A stretch of DNA of 64,000 nucleotides, from the NCBI RefSeq assembly GCF_900112175.1, contig NZ_FOYT01000003.1:186001-250000 (forward strand), given 5' to 3'. The translations under genes and the position numbers were made by a program. This DNA is from Halogeometricum rufum (GTDB taxonomy: Archaea > Halobacteriota > Halobacteria > Halobacteriales > Haloferacaceae). The notes under the pieces are model-generated. The model had not been told where the DNA came from and ran no database searches. It saw nothing but the letters and a program-made list of their open reading frames with translations. This document shows, piece after piece, positions 17,584 through 25,361 of the stretch; the first letter of the stretch is position 1; every line of letters starts with the position of its first letter.

Positions 17584-18279
17584 TTATTCTCGCCTGTCAC
17601 GTCCCTTGAACGTGCGCTGTCCGAGCATCGGCTCTTCGGCCGATTTCGGTGAGACGACGTCGGCGTCGGATTGGGCGTCACCGAGGAGGCGCCGAAACTG
17701 GGCCGGGACGCCGGCTACCGCCGCGGCGGCGAGGACGACGACGAGAGCGGCGGCGGCGGGAACGAGGAACAGTCCCGTGAACGCCGCGACGGCCCCGACG
17801 CCCAGTCCGAGCGCACCGCCGACGGTGCCGAGGACGGACAGCGTCACCAGTAGCGCCTTTCGCTCGTTCGTCCGTTCGTTGTACCGGAGCCAGTGGGCGT
17901 AACTCGACAGCAGCGACGACAGGAACTCCCGTTCGGTCCGACCCGTCGCGGCTTCGAGAGCCCTCGGACCGATACCGACGTGCTGACCCGACGCCGTGTA
18001 CGTCAGTCCCGCCGCCGTCGCCGAGAGCGCGAAGGAGGCCACCCCGGCGCCGACGGCGGGGTTGACCAGCGCCGTCGCGGCCGTCACGTCGCTCGCCGCC
18101 GCGAACGAGAGCGCCGACACGAGGACGCCGACGAGTGCGACGTTGAGACGGAACATCGACAGCGCCTTCGAGTCGATGTCGTCTAGGGCGGCCAGTTGTG
18201 CGTCGAGCGTCTCGCGCGCCTCTTCCCGAGCGGTTCGAAGCGTCTCCACCTCCGGTTCGTCCGGCCCGGCGCCCGTCAT
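17584..18279 (-). CDS. Four-helix membrane protein, SLATT/Pycsar-TM-like architecture
   Basis: 231-residue protein with an N-terminal coiled region (Glu/Arg rich, residues 8-35), a membrane hairpin at about 43-95, a soluble linker containing YAHWLRYNERTNERK (near 135-150), and a second hairpin at about 150-200. The motif DDIDSKALSMF ahead of the first helix resembles the D-x-K-A element seen in effector-type membrane proteins of nucleotide-signalling defence systems. No cyclase or other partner lies beside it, so a defence role is only a possibility. The ATG at 18279 is the first start before the coiled region. It sits just beside the replication origin. Confidence 0.55.
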   Translation of the reverse strand: MTGAGPDEPEVETLRTAREEARETLDAQLAALDDIDSKALSMFRLNVALVGVLVSALSFAAASDVTAATALVNPAVGAGVASFALSATAAGLTYTASGQHVGIGPRALEAATGRTEREFLSSLLSSYAHWLRYNERTNERKALLVTLSVLGTVGGALGLGVGAVAAFTGLFLVPAAAALVVVLAAAAVAGVPAQFRRLLGDAQSDADVVSPKSAEEPMLGQRTFKGRDRRE

Positions 18280-18468
18280 ACACCTCCGTGGTGGTGGCGC
18301 GTCCCTAACTCCACCGGTCGAACGAGTCGTTTTCGAGGAAACCGCACGTCGACGTTCGGTGTTCGAATCTCGACGGTCAGCGATCAGTCTCATCTCCGCG
18401 AGACTCGTCGGCCGGTATCGACGGCAGCCAGTCGAATCTGCAGACAGTATGTGAAACTGACAGCCTAT

Positions 18469-18488
18469 CAGACGAAACGAGGGGGGAG
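18469..18488 (+). repeat. ORB 1 (left outer)
   Basis: CAGACGAAACGAGGGGGG followed by AG; plus orientation, downstream of the cdc6 stop. Confidence 0.8.
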
Positions 18489-18515
18489 CCTGCGACGGTG
18501 GTCCGACGATGTCGT

Positions 18516-18540
18516 AACAGACGAAACGAGGGGGGAGGGT
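18516..18540 (+). repeat. ORB 2 (left inner)
   Basis: AACAGACGAAACGAGGGG core with a longer G-string; plus orientation, 47 bases from ORB 1 and running into the polypurine tract. Confidence 0.85.
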
Positions 18541-18588
18541 GAAGAGGAAGAAGAGGAAGAAGAAGAAGGAGAAGAAGGAAAGAGAGGG
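18541..18588 (-). terminator. 48-base polypurine tract after cdc6
   Basis: The plus strand is uninterrupted purine (GAAGAGGAAG-type repeats). In the cdc6 transcript this is an unbroken C/U-rich stretch directly after the stop, a plausible terminator. It could also form triplex or ease unwinding next to ORB 2. Confidence 0.5.
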
Positions 18589-18590
18589 TT

Positions 18591-19787
18591 TTACTCCCGT
18601 TCTCGTTCGATCTGTTCGCGCGCTTCGAACACGGCGTCGGTGTCGACGGAGAGTTCGTAGACGAAGTAGGAACCGCCGCGTTTACCGTCGTTGTACTCCG
18701 TCTTCGAGAGAAATCCGAGCATCTCGAGCGTTCCGAGGTGGTTCTGGATGCTCTTGAGACTCGTAAGCGGATCGTAGGCGTAGTGACCGGCGACCGTCTC
18801 GTACACGTTGCGTATCTCCTTGCTTCGAGAGGGCGTCTCGTCTTCGCTCTCCAGTCTGGCGACGGACTCTAACACGAGTTGACCGTGAATGGTCTGGTCG
18901 CGAATCTTGTTCGTCACCCGGCCCCGTCGAACCTGTTCGCGAGCGTCCTGAATGTGTTCGTCGGTCACCATGCCGTCGCCCTCCGACTCGGCGAGGTCAC
19001 CGCCGGTACGGAGAAGGTCGAGTGCCTGCCGGGCACCGCCCGTGTCCTGTGCCGCGAGTGCGGCACAGAGTTGGATCGCCGACTCGGAACACGCACCGTC
19101 ACGGAACGCCTTCTCCGCCCGTTTGTCGAGGATGGACCGAAGTTCGTTGGCGTCGTACGGACTGAACGATATCTCCTTCTCCATCAACGTGTCTCGGACC
19201 TTGGGCGAGAGTGAGTCACGGAATCGATAGTTGTTGCTGATTCCGATGACACCGACTTTCGACTCCGTGATGTGCCCGTTCGCCCTCGCGCGAGGGAACT
19301 CGTAGAGGAGTTCGTCGGCGTCGGAGAGGTGGTCTATCTCGTCGAGGACGAACAGGAACGTGCCGCCGATGTCGTCCATCTTCTCGTACAGCGTCTCGAA
19401 AGCGATGTTCGTCGACAACCCCGTCTTCGGAAACGGATCCTCGTCGTCGTCCTGGAGTTTGTTGACGAGAGTACGGACCGCCCCGTAGACGCTGCCCCGG
19501 TTACAGTTGTAGATTCGAACGTGAAGGTCGTCCGCCTCGTCCCGTTTCTCCGTCTCTTCCTCTAACGCCTGCAACATGTAGTTCGTAACCGCCGTCTTCC
19601 CGACGCCCGTCTTCCCGTAGACGAATATGTTGGAGGGATTCCGTCCGAACAACACGTCCTTGAGTGCGTCGCGGTACGCTCGAATCTCGTCGTCGCGTTC
19701 GAGGATAGTGTCGGGTTGATAGTCCTCGGATAGCACCTCCTTGTCCTCGAACAGCGTATTGTCCATGTTACTGAACGGCTGTGTCAT
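18591..19787 (-). CDS. cdc6: Orc1/Cdc6 replication initiator
   Basis: 398-residue AAA+ initiator that binds ORBs and loads the MCM helicase. Walker A GKTGVGKT at 58-65, Walker B FVLDEID with D149-E150, sensor-1 region GISNN (near 180), and a C-terminal winged helix (about 310-385) that reads the ORB. Length is normal for haloarchaeal Cdc6. The ATG at 19787 is supported by a TATA-like GTTTATGT 28-35 bases upstream on the same strand. An ATG seven codons further in is an alternative. The gene lies inside the ORB cluster, as at functional haloarchaeal origins. Confidence 0.95.
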   Translation of the reverse strand: MTQPFSNMDNTLFEDKEVLSEDYQPDTILERDDEIRAYRDALKDVLFGRNPSNIFVYGKTGVGKTAVTNYMLQALEEETEKRDEADDLHVRIYNCNRGSVYGAVRTLVNKLQDDDEDPFPKTGLSTNIAFETLYEKMDDIGGTFLFVLDEIDHLSDADELLYEFPRARANGHITESKVGVIGISNNYRFRDSLSPKVRDTLMEKEISFSPYDANELRSILDKRAEKAFRDGACSESAIQLCAALAAQDTGGARQALDLLRTGGDLAESEGDGMVTDEHIQDAREQVRRGRVTNKIRDQTIHGQLVLESVARLESEDETPSRSKEIRNVYETVAGHYAYDPLTSLKSIQNHLGTLEMLGFLSKTEYNDGKRGGSYFVYELSVDTDAVFEAREQIERERE

Positions 19788-19814
19788 CTCTTCTCGCTAC
19801 CTCACGGTCATCGC

Positions 19815-19822
19815 ACATAAAC
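19815..19822 (-). promoter_or_regulatory. TATA-like box of cdc6
   Basis: GTTTATGT on the minus strand, 28-35 bases before the cdc6 ATG. An ORB-like core without a G-string (19831-19846, minus) lies immediately upstream, so Cdc6 may bind at its own promoter. Confidence 0.5.
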
Positions 19823-19887
19823 CTAGTGTCGTGTGTTTCGTCTGTTTCGTCGTAGTCACTCGTTTCATCAGTATCCCGTTTATGCTG

Positions 19888-19940
19888 CACCCCCACCCCT
19901 CATTTCGTGAGAAAAGCGGAGCAAGAGGGGTGGGGGGAGG
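19888..19940. repeat. Inverted ORB (19888-19911) facing a G-string half box
   Basis: On the minus strand 19888-19911 reads ACGAAATGAGGGGTGGGGG after CTC, an ORB without the AACAG head. A plus-strand half box with AAGAGGGGTGGGG follows at about 19923-19935. The two G-strings point away from each other. Confidence 0.7.
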
Positions 19941-19958
19941 GTGAGAAGTCGATTTGCC

Positions 19959-20100
19959 GGTATAGTAAGATTCAAATTACGTCTCTAGACTATTCTCTAG
20001 ACACTAGTCTAGTTAGTTTAGTTAGTCTAGTTAGTTTGGTTGGTATAGGGGTTGTACTGAACCTCCGTAGACTGGTGTGAACTAGGTAAGAAAGCTAATT
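19959..20100. other. AT-rich duplex unwinding element
   Basis: About 140 bases far richer in A+T than the rest of the window, between the inverted ORB and the right ORB array. It contains a 15-base direct repeat beginning TAGTCTAGTTAG at 20005-20019 and 20023-20037, and several CTAGAC and TAGTTAGT words. Position and composition fit the unwinding element. Confidence 0.7.
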
Positions 20101-20413
20101 ACTGATGTTCGACGGCGATTATCTACGCTCGACGGAGGCTCCTCGTCGGGCGCTGTCTGTTCTTCCATCAGACCGTCCGGTGGTCGTCGTCACTTCCCGT
20201 GGTCGTACCACCTTTCCTCGTCACTACCGTCCACGTTGCTCCGACTGTTGGCTCCCTCTTGGTTCCGTCGTTGTACCCGTGTTCCTGCTCTCGTAGTTCC
20301 GGCGTCGTTCTCGCGGTTACCGCCCAATCACCGGCTTTCGTCCGCTTTCGATCCGACTTCGGAGTGGTTACAGGCGGTTCGATTCTCCCGATAGCGACCG
20401 GTCGTGACGCTGG

Positions 20414-20437
20414 AACAGACGAAATGAGGGGGGTGGG
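20414..20437 (+). repeat. ORB 3 (right array)
   Basis: AACAGACGAAATGAGGGG core and extended G-string, plus orientation. Confidence 0.85.
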
Positions 20438-20463
20438 CGCTACCTGTGAAGGGGGGGACACCA

Positions 20464-20562
20464 CCCCTCTCGTTCGCGCTAACAGACGAAAAGAGGGGTG
20501 GGGGCGTGACCGACGATGGTCCCCTCTCGTTCGCGCTAACAGACGAAATGAGGGGTGGGGGG
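20464..20562 (+). repeat. ORB 4 and ORB 5 in a 57-base tandem unit
   Basis: The unit starting CCCCTCTCGTTCGCGCT at 20464 recurs at 20521 (57-base period). Each copy carries an inverted G-string half and then a full ORB (20481-20504 and 20538-20562), so the array grew by duplication. Confidence 0.85.
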
Positions 20563-20590
20563 ATTCCGCCATCTTCGTGCCGCAGTCCGG

Positions 20591-20615
20591 AACAGACGAA
20601 ACGAGGGGGGTGGGG
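20591..20615 (+). repeat. ORB 6 (right array)
   Basis: AACAGACGAAACGAGGGG core with extended G-string, plus orientation. Confidence 0.85.
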
Positions 20616-20628
20616 AGACTCTCCGTCG

Positions 20629-20647
20629 AACAGACGAAACGGGGGGT
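20629..20647 (+). repeat. ORB 7 (right array, short)
   Basis: AACAGACGAAACGGGGGG; the A of the GAGG element is lost, so this outer copy is slightly degenerate. Confidence 0.75.
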
Positions 20648-20700
20648 CTCCTCGGACCCGAAGTAAGCACCGAGCAGCGTGTGCGCACTCGCCAGATTCG

Positions 20701-21474
20701 TCACCCGGACTGCGTGGCGAGACGACGCTCGAACTCGTCTACCTTCTCGGACATCGCGTCCACGACTGCGCGCTCTCTCGACTCGTCGTGGACGTACGTC
20801 GGACCACAGACGTTGATGGACCCACACACCTCCCCGAGTGGCGTCTTGACCGGCATGCTGACCGCCCACATCCCTTCTATCGCCTCCTCGAAGTTGGTTG
20901 CGTATCCGCGTTCGCGTACCCGTGCGAGTTCTTCGACGAACTCGTCGGCGGAGGTGATGGTGTGCTCCGTCTGCGGGGAGAGCCCCCACTGGTCGAGAAT
21001 CTCGCGGACTCGATGCTCGGGGAACTCGGCCAGAATCGCCTTTCCCGAAGCCGTACTGTGTACGTGGAACAACCGACCATCGACCAGATACGAGGGCGTG
21101 TCGGAGTAGGTGGATTCGTCGTACAACGAGACGACGCGGCCGTTCTCCTCGACGGTGAAGTCGACTTCGAGTTGCGTCTCGTCGGCCAGTTCCGGAACGA
21201 GAGCCTTCGCGACGCCGTACACCTCGTTGCGTTTCCGCGCGTAGTTCCCCAGGTGATAGAGCTTCAACCCGACGTGATAGGTGTCCTCCTCACGACTCAC
21301 GTAGCCGTACTTCGCGAGCGTCTTGAGGTGGTTGTGGACGGTGCTCTTCGCGAGACCCGCCTCGTCGGCCAACTCGGCCAACGTCGCGCCGTCGAGTTCC
21401 GTGATGAGTTCGACGAGACGCAGCGAGATGTCTGTCGTCTGCAGCGTGTCGCTCTCGGTGCTACGCGGTCTCAT
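20701..21474 (-). CDS. IclR family transcriptional regulator
   Basis: 257-residue regulator. An N-terminal winged helix-turn-helix (about residues 14-65, recognition segment AGLAKSTVHNHLKTL) is followed by the IclR effector domain (about 80-250) with HSTASGKAILA near 138 and the NVCGP strand near 224. IclR proteins respond to small aromatic or organic acids and control catabolic genes. It is the only dedicated regulator at the left edge of the compatible-solute island and lies on the same strand as the BCCT transporter, so control of that island is a reasonable inference. Confidence 0.88.
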   Translation of the reverse strand: MRPRSTESDTLQTTDISLRLVELITELDGATLAELADEAGLAKSTVHNHLKTLAKYGYVSREEDTYHVGLKLYHLGNYARKRNEVYGVAKALVPELADETQLEVDFTVEENGRVVSLYDESTYSDTPSYLVDGRLFHVHSTASGKAILAEFPEHRVREILDQWGLSPQTEHTITSADEFVEELARVRERGYATNFEEAIEGMWAVSMPVKTPLGEVCGSINVCGPTYVHDESRERAVVDAMSEKVDEFERRLATQSG

Positions 21475-21573
21475 GTGTCACCTCTCACGGTCGCACTACT
21501 TATGACTATGTAGCTTTCGGGTCTCCGCTCACGACCCCGTTCTCACGGACGCCCGAGCGGAGAGCGACCTCTC

Positions 21574-21623
21574 TGAGTGTAGAATACCCTCTCTGGACTG
21601 AGTGTAGAATACTCTTTCTGGAG
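21574..21623. repeat. Imperfect 25-base tandem repeat
   Basis: Two copies starting TGAGTGTAGAATAC at 21574 and 21599 differ at a few bases. It lies about 100 bases upstream of the IclR start. Confidence 0.8.
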
Positions 21624-22365
21624 CTAAATACGCGCAGACGGTTCGAGAAGTGCGTATTCATCTCCAGAGTCATTGCCTCTTTTGCGCGTAGAGCCGTATC
21701 GACAGCTGAACAAGCCCACTCAGCTCGTATTTGACAGGCAAAACCTGTCATTTCGCTAGCATAGGCGCACGAACGTAGACAGATATCTGTATCTACGGAC
21801 AGAACGAGTGCTTCGATTTCCGTACCGAGGATTCAACCCCGGCGTGCGACGACGGCGTGTCGGTGCGATTGCCCACCGGCCGAACACTCTCCGCTTCCGC
21901 GGAAACGGTACCACCGAGTGCGGCCCATTACACCACTACTGCTGTAATCTAAGACGTCCCGTCTCCGGGCCGGTCAGAAACGGAGTGGCTCGGTTCGAAA
22001 GGTGGCCAGGACGGTGAGAAACTCGTTCCGGCTCTGCGGAACGATTCCGGAGAGCCGAACGAACGTATCAAAATCCTCGAACGTAACGATCGAAGCGTCG
22101 ACCGAGTGTCTGTTCACCGCCGAAACTAACTGTCGCCGTCGGCTGTGTCAGTCTCCTGCATGGTAGCCGTTACACGCGTACGTATGTGACGAATTGTCGT
22201 CTCCCACAGTTATCATACGGTTTGGACCGAAATAAACGACGAAACGGGCACGCTATCGTTCGTCTCTCGGGAACGGAGGCGTATCTCCCGCTCCACACGG
22301 GACTACTAGTCGGGGACAGAACTGTACGGACGGCCGGCCCGAGGGCTAATTTTTTCGTGAGTAAG

Positions 22366-22376
22366 TTAAAAAACGG
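22366..22376 (-). terminator. T6 stretch after the BCCT gene
   Basis: On the minus strand CCGTTTTTTAA lies about 65-70 bases past the stop, a typical archaeal U-rich stop signal. Confidence 0.5.
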
Positions 22377-22438
22377 ATTCGTCGCTCCCGAACTTCGACA
22401 GGAAGGTGACGTCGAAGAGCGCCCGGTGCGGACGGCTC

Positions 22439-24073
22439 TCAGTCGTCGGAATCGGCCCCGGTCTTTGGCGCCCCCGCCGATCCGGACTCGCCGCCGTCTC
22501 CGAACAGCACCGTCTCGTCCTGCAAGACGAGATTGCCCGACCGCCGTCTGAACGTCTTCGCGAGACCCACGACGGCGATGAGACAAACGATCGCGAACGG
22601 GCCACCCGTGACGATGGCGGCGGACTGAAGCGCTTCCACGCCGCCGATGACCATCAGAATCGACGCGACGACGCCCTGGAGGAGACCCCAGAAGATTCTG
22701 CTGACGGCGGAGGGTTCGGCCTTCCCGCCCGTCGTCATCATCGAGACGGCCAGCGTCGAGGAGTCCGCGGACGTGACGAAGAACGTCGTCACCAGGACGA
22801 GGAAGCCGAACAGTAACAACGTTCCGAGCGGCACCGGAATCCAGGGTACGTTGAGGGCCTGAAAGAGGATGTAACCCGACACCGCTTCGCCGTACTGGCC
22901 CACCGGACCGAGGATGTCGACCACGCCGCCGTGCTGGAAGACGACGGCCGTACCGCCGACGATGGCGAACCAGGGGATGGTCGCGAGCGACGTCGCCACG
23001 ATACCGGTGAAGGCCACCTCGCGGACCGACCGGCCGCGCGAGATGCGGGCGATGAACAGGCCGGCGAACGGCGACCACGCCAGCGGCCACGCCCAGTAGA
23101 ACACCGTCCACGCGTTCGACCACTCGCCGCCGCCCGTGTAGTCGGTGAACAGGCTCATCCGGAACCAGTCGCCCAGGAGGCCGCCGGTCGCCTGCGTGCT
23201 GAGTTCGAGGACGCGAGCCGTCGGGCCGAGAATCAGCGTCGCGACCATGAGCACCGCGAACAGCCCCATGTTGAAGTTGGAGAGTCGGCGGATGCCGCGG
23301 TCCACGCCGAGGACCAACGACACGGTGAAGAGTAGGGTCATGCTCGTGATGACCACGATAGTTCCGAGGTCACCGAGTTGGTAGCCCCAGTTGAACTCGA
23401 TGCCCGTGAGGAACTGGCTCCCGATGAACCCAAGCGAGGTGGCGACGCCGCCCAGCGTCGCGAACACCGCGAGGATGTCGACGAGTTTGCCGAGCAGGTT
23501 GTCCACGTTGTCCGCGCCGACGAACGGCGTCAACACGGCCGAGACGCGAAGGGGTGCTCCGCGTGCGTGTGCGAAGTAGCCGATTCCGAGCCCCATGACG
23601 GTGAAACACGACCACTGGGTGATGCTCCAGTGGAACAGGCTGTACTGGACCGCGATGGGGATTGCCGCCTGCGATTTCGCGGCGACGTCGTACAACGGCG
23701 GGACCGACGAGTAGTGCAGGAGCGCCTCCGTCGGTCCCCAGAAGACGATGCCCGCGGCCAGTCCCGCGGAGTATATCATCGTGAAGTAGGAGACGTAACT
23801 GAACTCCGGAGGCTCGTCGCCGAGCCTGATCTCGCCCCACGGCCCGACGATGAGGAAGGCCAGAAAGCCCACGAGAACGAGCATCACGATGAGGAACGCC
23901 CAGTTGAATCGGGCCAGGACGAACGAATTGACGCCGGAGACGACGGTTGCGGCCGCCTCGGGACGAAGCGCGAAGAGGGCGACGAACAGGAGGGTGACTC
24001 CCGCGCCGAATCCGAAGATGGTCGGCTCTATCTCCTCGCGGAACTCGGCGAGACTGCTCTCGCCGTCGCTCAC
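22439..24073 (-). CDS. BCCT family compatible-solute transporter
   Basis: 544-residue secondary transporter with about 12 membrane segments; the family imports betaine, choline, carnitine or ectoine with Na+ or H+. The signature segment WTVFYWAWP followed by LAWSPF is present near residue 320. Compared with BetP, two of the four aromatic cage positions differ: the segment FHWSITQWSCF keeps the two Trp but has Phe for Tyr197, and the Trp374 position is Pro. This argues against a strict quaternary-ammonium substrate and fits a solute such as ectoine; that is inference. The C-terminal tail is short and acidic. The start is the ATG at 24073. Confidence 0.88.
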   Translation of the reverse strand: MSDGESSLAEFREEIEPTIFGFGAGVTLLFVALFALRPEAAATVVSGVNSFVLARFNWAFLIVMLVLVGFLAFLIVGPWGEIRLGDEPPEFSYVSYFTMIYSAGLAAGIVFWGPTEALLHYSSVPPLYDVAAKSQAAIPIAVQYSLFHWSITQWSCFTVMGLGIGYFAHARGAPLRVSAVLTPFVGADNVDNLLGKLVDILAVFATLGGVATSLGFIGSQFLTGIEFNWGYQLGDLGTIVVITSMTLLFTVSLVLGVDRGIRRLSNFNMGLFAVLMVATLILGPTARVLELSTQATGGLLGDWFRMSLFTDYTGGGEWSNAWTVFYWAWPLAWSPFAGLFIARISRGRSVREVAFTGIVATSLATIPWFAIVGGTAVVFQHGGVVDILGPVGQYGEAVSGYILFQALNVPWIPVPLGTLLLFGFLVLVTTFFVTSADSSTLAVSMMTTGGKAEPSAVSRIFWGLLQGVVASILMVIGGVEALQSAAIVTGGPFAIVCLIAVVGLAKTFRRRSGNLVLQDETVLFGDGGESGSAGAPKTGADSDD

Positions 24074-24431
24074 GTCCGCCCACCCCCCTCGACGTGGCTG
24101 ACGAGATGGTTGTGGTGACGATACGACCCGGACCGTCGGTCGTCGGACCGCCTATAGAGATGCATGTGTGAGTGTCGGTAGCAACGTCAGCCAAATGCTC
24201 CAACGACCAGATAAACGTTGTGGGCGATGCCGAGGAGTCGCCCGCCGCGCGGCCGCGAGAGCGGACGCCGCGTGAAACGGTCACAAATCTAAACGGTATC
24301 TGTATCCGCTTCCAGTCGGCCGATGCGGTCGGGGGCGTGTACCGGAATCGAGCGCTATCGACTCCCCGTCGCCGGCAGTAGCGCTTACGGCCTCCACAAT
24401 CCTTAATGGAACACGTACACGAGAAATGTGT
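24074..24431. other. Divergent promoter region of the BCCT and hypothetical genes
   Basis: 358 bases without a gene. The right end holds the TATA box (24401-24408) and palindrome described separately. Nothing else recognised. Confidence 0.5.
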
Positions 24432-24432
24432 A
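24401..24432 (+). promoter_or_regulatory. TATA box and TACAC-N7-GTGTA palindrome
   Basis: CCTTAATG (24401-24408) lies 24-31 bases before the ATG at 24432. A palindrome TACAC-GAGAAAT-GTGTA (24416-24432) ends on the A of that start codon, so a bound repressor would cover the transcription start. The same element, in the same position, precedes the aminotransferase gene at 39913. Confidence 0.6.
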
Positions 24433-25085
24433 TGACGGACGCACCCCCCACGGACGGCGCGGCCGACTCCCTCGCCTACGCGGCGGACAGAGACCGAGGT
24501 ATCCTCACGCCGAGCGACCGCGAGTTCCTCCTCGGTCGGAAGACCGACTACACCGAACACTCGAAGAAGCAGAAGCGCAACCGCATCCGGCGTCGCCTTC
24601 GGAACGCTATCCTCGACTTTACCATCCTGTTCGACCATCTGGAGGACCGCGACCGAGAGACGGTGTTCAACCCCGAAGACGAGGCGCGCGAGGCGTACAC
24701 GCAGGGCATCGTCGACATGCTCGGCTTCCTCCACCTCGGCACGATGGGCTACTACGTCCCGTTCAAGGACATGCTCGGCCAGGGCGTCAACCGCGCCGAG
24801 CAGAAACTCGCCGGCTCCGACTACCGGATGGTGACCGTCGACTTCAACGTCGACCCCGTCGGCCAGATAGACGTCGACGAAGTCGTAGACAAACTGGAAT
24901 CCGAGCGGTTCGACGAGGTGACCGACGAGGAACTCCGCGCGTTCGTTCGCCTCATGACGGAGTCCGAGGCGTTCTCGCCGGGCGAGATGCGGTCGGGAAT
25001 GAAAGAGCAGATGCCCGACTTCCTCGACGCCGTCTCGGAGGCGACTGACCGACGCACCCGGCGCGCCGAGAACCTGAACGACTGA
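24432..25085 (+). CDS. Conserved haloarchaeal protein of unknown function
   Basis: 217-residue acidic soluble protein. An N-terminal segment (ILTPSDREFLLG, residues 24-35) and a strongly basic patch (SKKQKRNRIRRRLRN, near 44-58) precede a mixed alpha/beta region; no catalytic motif is recognised. The start follows a TATA-like box by 24 bases and is overlapped by the TACAC-N7-GTGTA palindrome. The palindrome is shared with an aminotransferase gene of the neighbouring catabolic island, which suggests common regulation. The basic patch could bind nucleic acid. Confidence 0.7.
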   Translation: MTDAPPTDGAADSLAYAADRDRGILTPSDREFLLGRKTDYTEHSKKQKRNRIRRRLRNAILDFTILFDHLEDRDRETVFNPEDEAREAYTQGIVDMLGFLHLGTMGYYVPFKDMLGQGVNRAEQKLAGSDYRMVTVDFNVDPVGQIDVDEVVDKLESERFDEVTDEELRAFVRLMTESEAFSPGEMRSGMKEQMPDFLDAVSEATDRRTRRAENLND

Positions 25086-25325
25086 CCGACGCGCGAACCT
25101 CGGTCCGCCGACCTGGAACGGGTCCCGCGTTGCGGGTCGTTTTCTCTCCTCGTCTGTCCGCACCCGCCCCCGTCGCACAGGTCCCTCTCGTGTCCGGCAC
25201 CACGACACTGGTCATGATAACTGACGTCGCCGGTCTGAGCGAGTATCTCTGACCGGCCGGTCCCCCTTCGGTCTCACCGTCTCGAAAGTAGGATACAGTT
25301 ACTGTGTACGACGTACCGAAGAACG

Positions 25326-25332
25326 TTTATTA
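25326..25332 (+). promoter_or_regulatory. TATA-like box of the RidA gene
   Basis: TTTATTA, 30-36 bases before the ATG at 25362. Confidence 0.5.
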
Positions 25333-25361
25333 CGCTCGGGAGCGACGGTGTGGCCGACGCC

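Larger units (their letters stand above)
18469..20650. other. Replication origin with cdc6 and origin recognition boxes
   Basis: A cdc6/orc1 gene is embedded in a set of repeats with core AACAGACGAAA followed by a G-string (GAGGGG and longer). Two copies lie on the left (18469, 18516), one inverted copy at 19888-19911, and five on the right (20414, 20481, 20538, 20591, 20629). An AT-rich unwinding region lies between the gene and the right array. Haloarchaeal origins are known to have this layout: an initiator gene, inverted ORB elements with a halophile-specific G-string, and an AT-rich element. Confidence 0.85.
21475..22438. other. Intergenic region between the IclR and BCCT genes
   Basis: About 960 bases with no gene I can support. 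It holds an imperfect 25-base tandem repeat (21574-21623) and a T-rich stop signal for the BCCT gene. An 81-residue frame at 21506-21751 runs through the repeat and looks spurious. Confidence 0.5.

Noticed and set aside
20199-20666. 155-residue open frame across the right ORB array
   Set aside because: The translation is an artefact of the repeats (recurrent RANRR and TDE-type words) and overlaps the origin boxes.
21506-21751. 81-residue minus-strand frame between the IclR and BCCT genes
   Set aside because: It reads through a tandem repeat, has Cys and hydrophobic residues in odd places and no upstream promoter.
21815-21950. tRNA-like 3' half (a GGATTCAACCCCGG-type arm on the minus strand)
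   Set aside because: The loop is one base too long, the T-loop consensus TTC-purine-A is absent and no matching acceptor or anticodon arm can be drawn.
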